Shown piece after piece: positions 8,067 through 16,341 of a stretch of 64,000 nucleotides of DNA (positions within the stretch are counted from its first letter, which is position 1; each line of letters starts with the position of its first letter). The position numbers and the translations under genes were made by a program. Where the stretch lies: the NCBI GenBank assembly GCA_934621605.1, contig CAKTUZ010000001.1, positions 186,001 to 250,000 of the forward strand, read 5' to 3'. Source of the DNA: an uncultured bacterium (GTDB lineage: Bacteria > Vulcanimicrobiota > Xenobia > Xenobiales > Xenobiaceae). The notes under the pieces were generated by a model, which was not told the DNA's origin, searched no databases, and saw only the letters and a program-made list of their open reading frames with translations.

Positions 8067-9482
8067 ATGCAAATGCTTGGCAATGTGTCATCAGTTTTGT
8101 CCAATGTTGGAAAAAATATTGCACAATCCTCCAGTTCCGGTTTTACCTCTCCGCTTGGCAAAGGAACTAATGGAACTTACACGAGCTTTACCGCTCGCGG
8201 TACAGCAGTTTCTCAGTTTCAGCCCGGACAAAATTTGTTCGGACAAGTGGTGGGGCGGGAACAGAATGGAAATTTCACTCTTCGTTTCGGCAATACGACT
8301 TTACAAGCTAACGCCAATTTGCCTTTTAATGTAGGGCAGCAGCTTAATGTCACTGTTTCCGGACAGCAACGTGGTATGCTCACCTTGGATATGGCCAGCA
8401 CTCCGTTTTCTTCACTAAATAGTGAAACTGTTACTCAGACTTTGGTACAACTCAATTTGCCTATGTCTGAGGGGAATTTTATGTTGGCCAGCTCTTTGGT
8501 TGAGCATGGGGCTCCGCTCGATAAAGCTACTTTTCAAAGTATGCAAAAGGCTTTAGCTCAATTGCCGCCTACTTCAGATCCGGTTGTTTTTAATTCCAGA
8601 GTTGGAGCAACTCTTTTTTTGCAAAACAGCCAATTGCCGGTAACTGGTCGTAATATTTTGCTTTTGAGCACTTTTTTGGCTCAAAATCCTCAGGTGACTC
8701 AGCAACTTTTCAATATTCAAAGTGAAGTAAAACGCCTTATAAACAATCCTGGCAATATGTCTTCTAGAGCTCTGGAAATTTTGAGTCAGGTTCCCGGACT
8801 TTTGGGAGAAATGGTTTTGGAGCCAGGTGGCAATTTAAAAGGCGCCGGTAAGTCTGGTGGTAAGGCGGCTTTGCTTTTTGATATGGCCAAACAAGCCGGT
8901 ATTGAGACAAACTTGGGCTTAGTTGGCGGCGGAGAGTCAGATTGGGAGCTTTTGGCTTTGCTGCGTGAGTTACGCAAATTGACCGATGCTCAAGATGCTT
9001 CTTTGAGTACACTTTTCAAAAATTGTCAAAATTATGAAGACAATTTGCAAGCTCAGCGTCTGATTAATCGGGGAAAACCCGACTCTTCTTTTGGTTTTTA
9101 TTATATGCAAATTCCTCTTCGTCGCGAGTTTAATGAGTCGGCTGAAGTTTGGATTCGCTATCGCTGGAGGGAAGAGGATGGCAGTCGTGTAGTTGATATT
9201 GATGATTCTCACTTAGAGTTTGCGGTCGGAACTGATGCTTTAGGCGAGTTGTTTTTCAGCTTAGATATTGGCGCCGGATATGTGGAATTGACAGCTAAGT
9301 CGGACGACGAGTCTGTTGTCGGTTGTCTTGAGGCTTATCTTCCTGTTTTGCAAGAACGGATTGAGGAATTAGGTTGGAAAACTGGGGTCTTTGAGGCTGT
9401 TCTTAATAACAATATCGGCGGCCATGAGTTTATGAGCTGTCAAGAACTTTCTTCTTTGGAGGGTGTCAATGTGCAAGCCTGA
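8067..9482 (+). CDS. FliK-like flagellar hook-length control protein
   Basis: A 471-residue protein with an N-terminal low-complexity Ser/Gly/Gln region. It continues with an OB-like stretch (PGQNLFGQVVGREQNGNFTL, about residues 52-72) and an alpha-helical middle. The C-terminal domain (about 300-460) has the alternating strands of FliK/Flg_hook C-termini (FGFYYMQIPL, AEVWIRYRW, GELFFSLDIGAGYVELTAKS). FliK-type proteins are secreted by the flagellar export apparatus and signal hook completion. Its position just before an FlhB-C-like gene and the rod genes fits. The start ATG has a near-perfect AAGGAGGT six bases upstream. Sequence conservation in this family is low, so the call rests on domain pattern and context. 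Confidence 0.65.
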   Translation: MQMLGNVSSVLSNVGKNIAQSSSSGFTSPLGKGTNGTYTSFTARGTAVSQFQPGQNLFGQVVGREQNGNFTLRFGNTTLQANANLPFNVGQQLNVTVSGQQRGMLTLDMASTPFSSLNSETVTQTLVQLNLPMSEGNFMLASSLVEHGAPLDKATFQSMQKALAQLPPTSDPVVFNSRVGATLFLQNSQLPVTGRNILLLSTFLAQNPQVTQQLFNIQSEVKRLINNPGNMSSRALEILSQVPGLLGEMVLEPGGNLKGAGKSGGKAALLFDMAKQAGIETNLGLVGGGESDWELLALLRELRKLTDAQDASLSTLFKNCQNYEDNLQAQRLINRGKPDSSFGFYYMQIPLRREFNESAEVWIRYRWREEDGSRVVDIDDSHLEFAVGTDALGELFFSLDIGAGYVELTAKSDDESVVGCLEAYLPVLQERIEELGWKTGVFEAVLNNNIGGHEFMSCQELSSLEGVNVQA

Positions 9483-9771
9483 GACTGCTAAAGTTGCAGT
9501 CAGTGTAGCCGTCTCTCCGGAAGATGGGACGACCAGAGTCGTTAATTCGGCTGTAGGCCAAAAAGCCGCCGAAATGATTGAACAAGCTGAAAAAGAGGGA
9601 TTGAATATTACGCAAGATCCCCAGCTGGTTGGAGAATTACTCAAAGAACAGGGGAATAAGGCGGCCATAAGCCCTCGACTTTACGAACTGATGGCCGCGG
9701 TTCTAGACTTTACCCAGGAATTGAGTGATTTAAAAGCAGGGCGGTTTGCTCAGGAACCTGAGCGAGAATAA
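9469..9771 (+). CDS. FlhB C-terminal-domain-like protein (FlhX type)
   Basis: About 100 residues resembling the cytoplasmic C-terminal domain of the flagellar export switch protein FlhB, present as a separate small protein as in several Firmicutes. The pattern is 'ValaV-pe-g..rVv-.avGqkAaemIe-A-k.gl-i-.d..Lv..L.....-.-IsprLYelmAaVL'. The NPTH autocleavage motif is not present, and no membrane part exists. The start was chosen at ATG 9469 because the GGAGGG at 9458-9463 would touch the alternative GTG at 9463. It overlaps the end of the FliK-like gene by 14 bases, indicating translational coupling and a shared role in substrate switching. Confidence 0.75.
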   Translation: MCKPETAKVAVSVAVSPEDGTTRVVNSAVGQKAAEMIEQAEKEGLNITQDPQLVGELLKEQGNKAAISPRLYELMAAVLDFTQELSDLKAGRFAQEPERE

Positions 9772-9879
9772 GCTCTGTGGCCTGAGGGCTCCCGGCAAAA
9801 AGAGGGGCCAAAGGATTTCTATAGAAACGAAAATTTGGGTTCGTATAAGGACGCGGACCACATAGTCGGAGGTGTTCTA

Positions 9880-10653
9880 ATGCTTGAAGGGATGAGAATG
9901 GCAGCTCAGGGTATGATGACCCAGGCCGCTAAACAAGATGTCATCACTAATAACTTGGCCAATGTAGGTACCGCTGGTTTCCGTAAGGAAAGCGCCCAGA
10001 TTACCTCTTTTAACGAGATTCTCAATCGTGAAGTCGGTGGCATGGATGGCATGACCCAGTCTTCTTACGAGATCTCTACCGCTCCCGGTATGGAAGTTTC
10101 CGGTAAACTCTACACCAGCTCGGTGACTCACAACGCTCAGGGTTCATTGAAGGAGACCGGCAACCCCTTTGATATGGCCTTGGATGATAACGGACGCGGT
10201 TTCTTCACTATCCAGACTAAGGATGGGGTACGTTTTACCAGAGCTGGTAATTTCCATCTCTCTACCAATGGCGAATTAGTCACTGCCGATGGCTCTCAGG
10301 TAATGGGTCATCGCGGCCCCATCAAGTTACAGGGCAGCAATTTCACTGTTTCCAATGACGGCGTAATCTCCAGCGACGGTCGCCCCATTGATAAAATTTT
10401 GGTAGCTGTTTTCGATAACACCGACCAATTGAAGCGCACCGGTGACAATCAGTTCACCGCCACAACTAAAGTCAGCGCTACCAACGATTTCCAGCTTAAA
10501 CAGGGATATGTAGAGCAAGCTAACGTCAACGCTTTAACTGAAATGGTCGACTTGATGATGGTGACACGCAATTACGAAGCTAACCAGAAGGTTCTTCAGG
10601 CCAACGACAAAATGTTGGAAAAGACTGTCAATAACGTCGGAACTGTTCGCTAG
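9880..10653 (+). CDS. flgF: Flagellar basal-body rod protein FlgF
   Basis: Proximal rod protein of the FlgE/F/G family, 257 residues. The N-terminal signature is MAAQGMMTQAAKQDVITNNLANVGTAGFRKE-like, with the NNLANV motif near residue 26. The C-terminal helix (LTEMVDLMMVTRNYEANQKV) closes the coiled coil. An upstream TTG at 9835 is in frame, but ATG 9880 has GGAGG seven bases before it and gives the normal family start. FlgF and FlgG are adjacent paralogues, as in most flagellar operons. The call of FlgF rather than FlgG rests on order and on the second gene being closer to FlgG. Confidence 0.88.
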   Translation: MLEGMRMAAQGMMTQAAKQDVITNNLANVGTAGFRKESAQITSFNEILNREVGGMDGMTQSSYEISTAPGMEVSGKLYTSSVTHNAQGSLKETGNPFDMALDDNGRGFFTIQTKDGVRFTRAGNFHLSTNGELVTADGSQVMGHRGPIKLQGSNFTVSNDGVISSDGRPIDKILVAVFDNTDQLKRTGDNQFTATTKVSATNDFQLKQGYVEQANVNALTEMVDLMMVTRNYEANQKVLQANDKMLEKTVNNVGTVR

Positions 10654-10776
10654 TTCGCTAAACTGACGGTTGAAAAAAGACAGCTCGTCCGTCCGAACAA
10701 AACGGCGGACGGCTGGATTATAGTAAGAGCTTCTGCTAAGCTCGTATAATAAGTCTAATTTGGAGGAACAAATATT

Positions 10777-11547
10777 ATGATGCGTTCGCTTTACACTGCT
10801 GCTTCCGGTATGATGGCTCAGCAGATGAATATGGATAATATTTCCAACAACCTGGCTAACGTGCAGTCCACCGGTTTTAAGAAAACTCGTGTAGACTTCC
10901 AGGACTTGCTCTATGCTACCATGCAAGATCCTGGCACTGAAGCTACTGCCGGTACTCAGATTGGTATGGGTGTTCGCGCTTCTTCTACAGAGCGTATGTT
11001 CTCCCAGGGTTCCTTGCAAAAAACCAGCAACCCTTACGACGTGGCTATTCAGGGTGACGGTTTCTTCAAAGTAACTATGCCCGACGGCACTTCCGCTTAC
11101 ACTCGTGACGGTGCTTTCAAATATGACGGCGACAAAGGCGAAATTGTTACCAGCGCCGGTCAGTCTCTTGGCATCGCCGTTCCCAAAGATGTTACCAATA
11201 TTGAAGTTCGTCCTAATGGTGAAGTCTTCGGTGTCCGTATCGATGGCGACGGTCAGCCCGAGAAGATCGCTCAGGTTAAACTCACTCGTTTCCTCAATCC
11301 TGCCGGTTTGCAGGCTATTGGCGGCAACCTCTATGTTGAGACTCCCGTTGCCGGTGCCAAGACCGAAAGTATTCCTGGCGAAAATGGCTTGGGTGTTTTA
11401 GCTCAGGGACATCTCGAGAAATCCAATATTAACGTAGTTGAAGAGATGATCTCCATCGTCCAAGCTCAGCGCGCTTTCGAAATGAACCAGAAGGGTGTTC
11501 AAGCTGCTGACGAGATGATGAGAATGACCAACCAGCTCCAGAGCTAG
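10777..11547 (+). CDS. flgG: Flagellar distal rod protein FlgG
   Basis: A 256-residue protein with the FlgG N-terminus MRSLYTAASGMMAQQMNMDN followed by ISNNLANVQSTGFKKTR. The central FlgG block includes NPYDVAIQGDGFFKV, and the C-terminal helix contains VVEEMISIVQAQRAFEMNQK. It polymerises into the distal rod that crosses the periplasm and is exported by the flagellar type III system. GGAGG precedes the ATG. The gene uses more C-ending codons than its neighbours, consistent with strong expression. The 123-base gap after flgF contains a CCGTCCG/CGGACGG stem without a T-run. Confidence 0.95.
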   Translation: MMRSLYTAASGMMAQQMNMDNISNNLANVQSTGFKKTRVDFQDLLYATMQDPGTEATAGTQIGMGVRASSTERMFSQGSLQKTSNPYDVAIQGDGFFKVTMPDGTSAYTRDGAFKYDGDKGEIVTSAGQSLGIAVPKDVTNIEVRPNGEVFGVRIDGDGQPEKIAQVKLTRFLNPAGLQAIGGNLYVETPVAGAKTESIPGENGLGVLAQGHLEKSNINVVEEMISIVQAQRAFEMNQKGVQAADEMMRMTNQLQS

Positions 11548-11616
11548 TTTCAACTGACATTTTAATCTCGGCGTTTGGCCTCGGGTTGGGCGTCGAGGTA
11601 TCATTTGGAGGTTATT

Positions 11617-11925
11617 ATGCAGATTGAAGGTTTTACCCCTGAACCTTTAGCCCAGGCTGCTACTTCTTCTGCCCCTTCCAAGGCGCAGGATGAAGCTAAA
11701 CTTCGTGAAGCTTGTCAGCAAATGGAGAGCGTTTTCCTTAACCAGATGCTTGCTCAAATGCGCAAATGTAGCGGCGCTGGTGAGGAAGGTGGTCTTTTTG
11801 GCGGCAAAGATCAGGAAATGTTCCAAGGAATGCTTGATCAAGAGAGAGCTAAGGCTTGGTCGCAGAATGGTGGCGTAGGTTTGGCCAGCATCCTCTTCGA
11901 GCAAATGAAGGGACAACAAATGTAG
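11617..11925 (+). CDS. flgJ: FlgJ-type rod-binding domain protein
   Basis: 102 residues corresponding to the N-terminal rod-cap domain of FlgJ (KLREACQQMESVFLNQMLAQ, then a Gly-rich loop, then MFQGMLDQERAKAW and GVGLASILFEQM). It caps the growing rod in the periplasm. The C-terminal muramidase domain of enterobacterial FlgJ is absent, as is common outside gamma-proteobacteria. The start is ATG 11617 with GGAGG seven bases upstream; a longer in-frame start at 11575 lacks a ribosome site. The P-ring and L-ring genes (flgI, flgH) that often sit between flgG and flgJ are missing here. Confidence 0.85.
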   Translation: MQIEGFTPEPLAQAATSSAPSKAQDEAKLREACQQMESVFLNQMLAQMRKCSGAGEEGGLFGGKDQEMFQGMLDQERAKAWSQNGGVGLASILFEQMKGQQM

Positions 11926-12163
11926 TCTGGATGCGGTGCTTGCCTCCATTGAGGTAAGAACACTGTGGGCTATGCAAAAATGGGCGGCAGCGAGTTGTTT
12001 GTACTTAGCTCCGTCCATTCACTTTTCTGCTAAGTTTACTTAAAAAGTTGAAAGGAAGAAGAGTCCTTTTGGGAAATAAAGCCCTCGTGGTCAATTAATT
12101 ATTGGCATTGTATTAGAGGCGTTTTTATTTTTTTGCTAATCCATATTTGAACGGAATCCTCCC

Positions 12164-12964
12164 TTGACAGACAAGAAAGTGGACATAGGGCTTCTGTGGC
12201 AGCAGTACAAAAATACTGGAGATCCAGAGCTGCAAGAGCGGTTGGTTGAGTATTATCTGCCGCTTGTGAGAGGATTGGCCGCTAAAGTGTTTACCAAGAT
12301 CAATTGCTCGGCGGATATGGATGATTTGGTTAGCGACGGTTTGTTTGGGTTGCTGAGAGCTATCGATGGTTTTGAGCTTAGCCGCGGATTCAAATTTGAA
12401 ACTTACGCTGTTCCGGTAGTGCGTGGCGCTATATATAACGGTTTACGTCGCATGGATTGGTTGCCTGAACGTACCAGATGTAAGGCCAGAGCTTTGCAAA
12501 AAGCTATTGATAAGTTTGCTTCTATGAGCGGTAGACATCCAACCGAGGAAGAATTAGCTCAGGAACTGAAAATTTCAGCCGGTGAGGTTTTTGATTTAAT
12601 ATCCTGTTTGGGTTGTGTATATCTATTGTCTTTAGATCAGCCCTTGAATGCTTCTGACACTACTGAAGGTACTATTATGGATATGGTACCTGCTGATCCC
12701 GGCTTTTCCGATCCTTCTCGGGAGTTAGAATTCTCTGAAGAACGTAAATCTCTGTGTGCAGCTATCGGTAAGTTGGATGAACGTGAACAATTTTTGATCA
12801 AAATGCACTATTTTAGCGGTGTAACTTTTGAAAAAATCTCTCGTGTTTTGGGGGTCTCCAAGCAGCGTATTTCCCAAATGCACTCCAGGGCCGTTAAGCG
12901 CTTGCGTGATTCGCTAAAAGAGGAAGATATTTCCAGTGAAGCTATGGCGGGTTTTTTTGTCTAA
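12164..12964 (+). CDS. fliA: Sigma-28 (FliA/WhiG-type) RNA polymerase sigma factor
   Basis: Sigma-70-family factor of 266 residues lacking region 1. Region 2 includes DMDDLVSDGLFGLLRAIDGF, followed by FKFETYAVPVVRGAIYNGLR and a basic patch. Region 3 has HPTEEELAQELKIS. Region 4 has VTFEKISRVLGVSKQRISQM. Length and order match FliA/WhiG, which transcribes late flagellar genes. The start is TTG 12164 with no clean Shine-Dalgarno; GTG 12179 is an alternative. The flagellar cluster just upstream supports a motility role, but the related WhiG/SigF-like factors cannot be excluded. No anti-sigma FlgM gene is adjacent, although the GHKL ATPase at 993 is of an anti-sigma-like type. Confidence 0.85.
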   Translation: MTDKKVDIGLLWQQYKNTGDPELQERLVEYYLPLVRGLAAKVFTKINCSADMDDLVSDGLFGLLRAIDGFELSRGFKFETYAVPVVRGAIYNGLRRMDWLPERTRCKARALQKAIDKFASMSGRHPTEEELAQELKISAGEVFDLISCLGCVYLLSLDQPLNASDTTEGTIMDMVPADPGFSDPSRELEFSEERKSLCAAIGKLDEREQFLIKMHYFSGVTFEKISRVLGVSKQRISQMHSRAVKRLRDSLKEEDISSEAMAGFFV

Positions 12965-13151
12965 TCGGGGTTGGCCTAAAATCTTCTCTCTAATTAGCAA
13001 GGCTATGTTTTTCAGGGCGAGGCTGTGTTTTGTCTGTGGAGGGAAAAGACCTAGGATGTTGAACGTCTTAAGTCGTTTTTTTTGTACCCGTTCGGCCTGT
13101 GCTTTTTTGTTGTGCCGACGGTTAGATGAACTTTTTTTAGGAGCGTAGGTT

Positions 13152-14306
13152 ATGGCCTCCAGTAGACGTAAATCTACCGATAACGTACAGCGTAAGGCTG
13201 TACGCCAGGTAGATGCTGAAGTGCGTGAAATTTCTCCACAGGAGAAGCGCAGAAATATTTTTATCCAAATCGGAGTTTGGTTTCTGGTTATCGCCTTTTG
13301 TATGACTTCCGGCATTATGTGCTTCGCTATTGGAGGTCCTGAAGATCAAAACGGTCAAGAACAAACTCAAGGCTCTGTTGATGAAATTCAAAGTGAAATC
13401 GATCGCTATGCCAAAGAAGTCGGAACTGATGCCGGCAATGTAGAAGCCTTGGCCAACTTGGGTTATTACTGGATGCAAAAGGGCGATACTCTCTCTACTG
13501 CCGAATCCCTCAAACAGGAAGCTAAGACTAAAGAGGCTATCGATAAAGGTTTAGCTGATAAAGGACAGACTCCGGTCGCTAACAAAGAAGAAACCAAAAA
13601 GGAGATGTCTAGAGAAGAGGCTTACGCTAATGCGCGTACTTATCTCAAGCGAGCGTTAGATATCGACCAGAATTATTTGCTCGCCAAGAAGACTTTAGCC
13701 GATTTGGAAGTTCGTGAACAACACGAAGATGCTGCCATTAAGCTGTATCAGGATATCATTAAGTTCTGCAACCAGCCTCTCAAGCTCAATCCTGGCGATG
13801 ATGAGACTACAATTAAGACCAGCCGCAATGTTCAGAAGGTGGAAGCTGAAGTTCAGTTGGCTCGCATATATGGTAGTAAGAAGCAATATAAGGAAGCTTT
13901 GGATGTCCTCGAAGATGCCATTAAGCTCGATCCGGGCAATATTGGAGCCTATCATATTAAGGCGATTATTTCCTTCGAAAATGGCAATAAAGCTGAAGGT
14001 GTAAGGGCTTTGAACAATGCTATTCTTATTGCTAAGAATATGAGAGAAGACCATCAAGCTGTTCAGCTTTGCCTTGAGTTGGCCCAGATTCAGCAAAGCC
14101 AAAATGGTGATAAGGCTGCTGCCAAGAAGGCTTATGAAGAAGCTCGCGATATTATTCCTGCCAATATGGGTGGACAAGCTGCTCAGATGCGTTCCGTTAT
14201 TCAAGCTATGATTGATGAGCTTGACGGCAAGAAGCCCGTTGCTCCAGCCACTTCTGCCGCTGCTTCCGAAGCTGCTACTTCTGAAGCTCCTGCTGCTAAT
14301 AACTAA
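13152..14306 (+). CDS. TPR-repeat membrane-anchored protein
   Basis: A 384-residue protein with a short basic cytoplasmic N-terminus, one membrane segment at about residues 38-60 (IFIQIGVWFLVIAFCMTSGI), and an extracytoplasmic part with tetratricopeptide-like helices. The repeats are clearest at about 95-110, 157-195 and 240-300 (YKEALDVLEDAIKLDPGNIG). The C-terminal tail is Ala/Ser/Glu-rich. Such proteins usually act as assembly platforms; no specific partner can be named. AGGAG lies eight bases before the ATG, and a strong terminator follows. It is a single-gene unit between the flagellar cluster and proS. Confidence 0.75.
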   Translation: MASSRRKSTDNVQRKAVRQVDAEVREISPQEKRRNIFIQIGVWFLVIAFCMTSGIMCFAIGGPEDQNGQEQTQGSVDEIQSEIDRYAKEVGTDAGNVEALANLGYYWMQKGDTLSTAESLKQEAKTKEAIDKGLADKGQTPVANKEETKKEMSREEAYANARTYLKRALDIDQNYLLAKKTLADLEVREQHEDAAIKLYQDIIKFCNQPLKLNPGDDETTIKTSRNVQKVEAEVQLARIYGSKKQYKEALDVLEDAIKLDPGNIGAYHIKAIISFENGNKAEGVRALNNAILIAKNMREDHQAVQLCLELAQIQQSQNGDKAAAKKAYEEARDIIPANMGGQAAQMRSVIQAMIDELDGKKPVAPATSAAASEAATSEAPAANN

Positions 14307-14324
14307 TAACGCTTAACTTAAGAT

Positions 14325-14373
14325 AAGAGCCTTCGGCTGTGGCTTTAATTAGCTTTGGACGAAGGCTCTTTTC
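14325..14373 (+). terminator. Rho-independent terminator
   Basis: 11-bp perfect stem AAGAGCCTTCG/CGAAGGCTCTT (14325-14335 with 14360-14370) with a short T-run. It ends the TPR gene. Confidence 0.85.
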
Positions 14374-14419
14374 ACCTTTTAGAACGTATTGACGAGAAAG
14401 GAACTCCGGATTAAAGCAT

Positions 14420-15955
14420 ATGGCTAAAAATATTACTACTAGAGGCAAAGATTATTCTCAATGGTATCTTGATGTTATCAAAGCTGCAGAATTGGCTGAT
14501 TATTCTCCAGTGCGCGGTTGTATGGTTATTCGTCCTTATGGTTATGCCATGTGGGAAGCCATCCAACGCGATTTAGATCGCCGCTTCAAAGCTACGGGTC
14601 ACGTTAATGCTTATTTTCCTCTCTTAATTCCGGTCAGCTTTTTGGAAAAAGAGGCCCAACATGTTGAGGGATTTGCAATGGAATGTGCTGTTGTCACCCA
14701 TTCTTCTTTAAAAAAAGGTCAAGATGGGCGTTTGGCTGCTAGCTCTACTTTACCCGAGCCTTTTGTTGTGCGTCCCACCTCTGAGACTATTATCGGTCAT
14801 ATGTATGCTCAGTGGGTTCAGAGTTATCGCGATTTACCTGTGCTAATTAACCAATGGGCTAATGTTATGCGTTGGGAAATGCGTACCCGTCTTTTCTTGC
14901 GAACTTCCGAGTTTTTATGGCAAGAAGGGCATACAGCCCACGAAACTGCTGAAGAAGCTGAAGAAGAAACCAAGAGAATGCTTAACGTTTACGCTAAGTT
15001 TGCTCACGATTTCTTGGCTATACCGGTTGTTCAAGGGCGCAAAACTGAAAGTGAAAAGTTCCCCGGTGCTGTCAGAACTTACGCTATTGAAGCTCTTATG
15101 CAAGATGGTAAGGCTTTGCAAGCTGGCACTTCTCACTTCTTGGGACAGAATTTTGCCAAGGCTTTTGATATAAAATATTTAGACAGAGAAAATAAATTGA
15201 GCCATTGCTGGACTACTTCTTGGGGGGTTTCTACTCGTTTAATCGGCGGCTTAATTATGACTCATTCTGATGATGAAGGCTTAGTACTGCCTCCTAAGGT
15301 TGCTTCCGTAGTGGGCGCTGTTGTGCCTATTTATCGCTCTGATGACGAAAAAGAGCAAGTTATCGCTTATTGCAAGCGCTTAGTTGGAGAAATTTGCGGT
15401 CAGGAGCGTTTAGAAGCGGCTTTGGAACGTGATAAAAACAGGGAGATCGTATCTGTCTTTATTGATGATTCGGCTACGCAGAAGATTGTACTCGATTTGC
15501 GTGAAGGTCGCGCTGTTGAAAAGCACTTTTACTGGGAACAACGCGGTGTGCCTTTCCGCTTTGAGGTTGGCCCTCGTGATGTCGCTGGTGAGGCTTTTGT
15601 TCTTAAAATTCGTCATGATAACAGTAAGCAATTTTGTAAGATTGCCGAGGTTAGCCATCCTTGGTTCATGGCCAAAATGGATGAAGTTCAGGAAGCTATG
15701 TATCAAAAAGCCCTCAAATATCGCGAGGATCGTACTGTTGATGTCAATACTTACGAAGAATTGAAAGAGGCTCTTGCTAAGGGCGGTTTCGTGCGCTGTT
15801 GGTTTAAAGAAAATCTTGAAGCTGAAGCCAAAATTAAGGAAGAGACTAAGGCGGCCGTTCGCTGTGTACCTTTCGAGCAAAGTGGTGAAACCGGTAAGTG
15901 TATTTATAGTGGTGAGGAGACTAAGGAAAAGGTACTTTTCGCTTTAGCCTATTAA
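14420..15955 (+). CDS. proS: Prolyl-tRNA synthetase, short archaeal/eukaryote-like type
   Basis: A 511-residue class II synthetase that charges tRNA-Pro. The order is motif 1 region (GCMVIRPYGYAMWEAIQRD), the TXE loop (VRPTSETIIGHMY), motif 2 (MRWEMRTRLFLRTSEFLWQE), motif 3 (SWGVSTRLIGGLIMTHSDDE), an anticodon-binding domain from about residue 290, and a C-terminal domain ending in Ala-Tyr. The bacterial editing insertion domain (INS) between motifs 2 and 3 is missing, so this is the ProS type 3 form. The terminal Tyr is characteristic of that group. It is a stand-alone gene between two terminators. Confidence 0.96.
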   Translation: MAKNITTRGKDYSQWYLDVIKAAELADYSPVRGCMVIRPYGYAMWEAIQRDLDRRFKATGHVNAYFPLLIPVSFLEKEAQHVEGFAMECAVVTHSSLKKGQDGRLAASSTLPEPFVVRPTSETIIGHMYAQWVQSYRDLPVLINQWANVMRWEMRTRLFLRTSEFLWQEGHTAHETAEEAEEETKRMLNVYAKFAHDFLAIPVVQGRKTESEKFPGAVRTYAIEALMQDGKALQAGTSHFLGQNFAKAFDIKYLDRENKLSHCWTTSWGVSTRLIGGLIMTHSDDEGLVLPPKVASVVGAVVPIYRSDDEKEQVIAYCKRLVGEICGQERLEAALERDKNREIVSVFIDDSATQKIVLDLREGRAVEKHFYWEQRGVPFRFEVGPRDVAGEAFVLKIRHDNSKQFCKIAEVSHPWFMAKMDEVQEAMYQKALKYREDRTVDVNTYEELKEALAKGGFVRCWFKENLEAEAKIKEETKAAVRCVPFEQSGETGKCIYSGEETKEKVLFALAY

Positions 15956-15996
15956 GTTCAGTTGTAATTAGTTGCAATTGCTGACAAAGCTAAAGG

Positions 15997-16054
15997 GGCG
16001 TTGGTCGCAGTTCGAGTCGTCAGGCTCGAATATTATGCCGCCAGCGCCTTTTTT
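15997..16054 (+). terminator. Rho-independent terminator after proS
   Basis: An outer stem GGCGTTGG/CCAGCGCC (15997-16004 with 16041-16048) encloses an inner hairpin TTCGAG/CTCGAA and is followed by six T. Confidence 0.85.
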
Positions 16055-16341
16055 GTTGAAGCAGGAGGATTCTTAAGTTCGCTAGAACTTCTCCAGAAGC
16101 GTTGTGAGGCCCCTTGTTTCGGTTATAGGCATATGAGGCACGGTTAGCGGATGAGTGGGGCGTCGTCTGTGGCGAAGAGCACCCCGCAGTTTCGACTTTT
16201 TTGGGCAAAAACGGTTCGCTGCCTCCCAATATTCCCTCCATTTTTATGTATGGAGAGTGTGTCCGGGAGCCGTTGCTCTTAACTAATGGGCTGTTCACAG
16301 TTTTTTGTAGATTTAAAGGGACGGATAGCGAGATTTCGTTT
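16055..16341 (+). other. Untranslated or structured upstream region
   Basis: About 290 bases between the proS terminator and the chosen start of the next gene. It contains CTCCAT/ATGGAG (around 16236-16255), nested inside CCTCCC...GGGAG and AACGG...CCGTT pairings that together could form one long leader stem. The reading frame of the next gene stays open here from a TTG at 16201, but the translated part has no family character and no ribosome site. Confidence 0.3.

Noticed and set aside
12936..13148. 70-codon open frame after the sigma factor gene
   Set aside because: It overlaps the end of the sigma gene, lacks a ribosome site and shows no domain; probably random.
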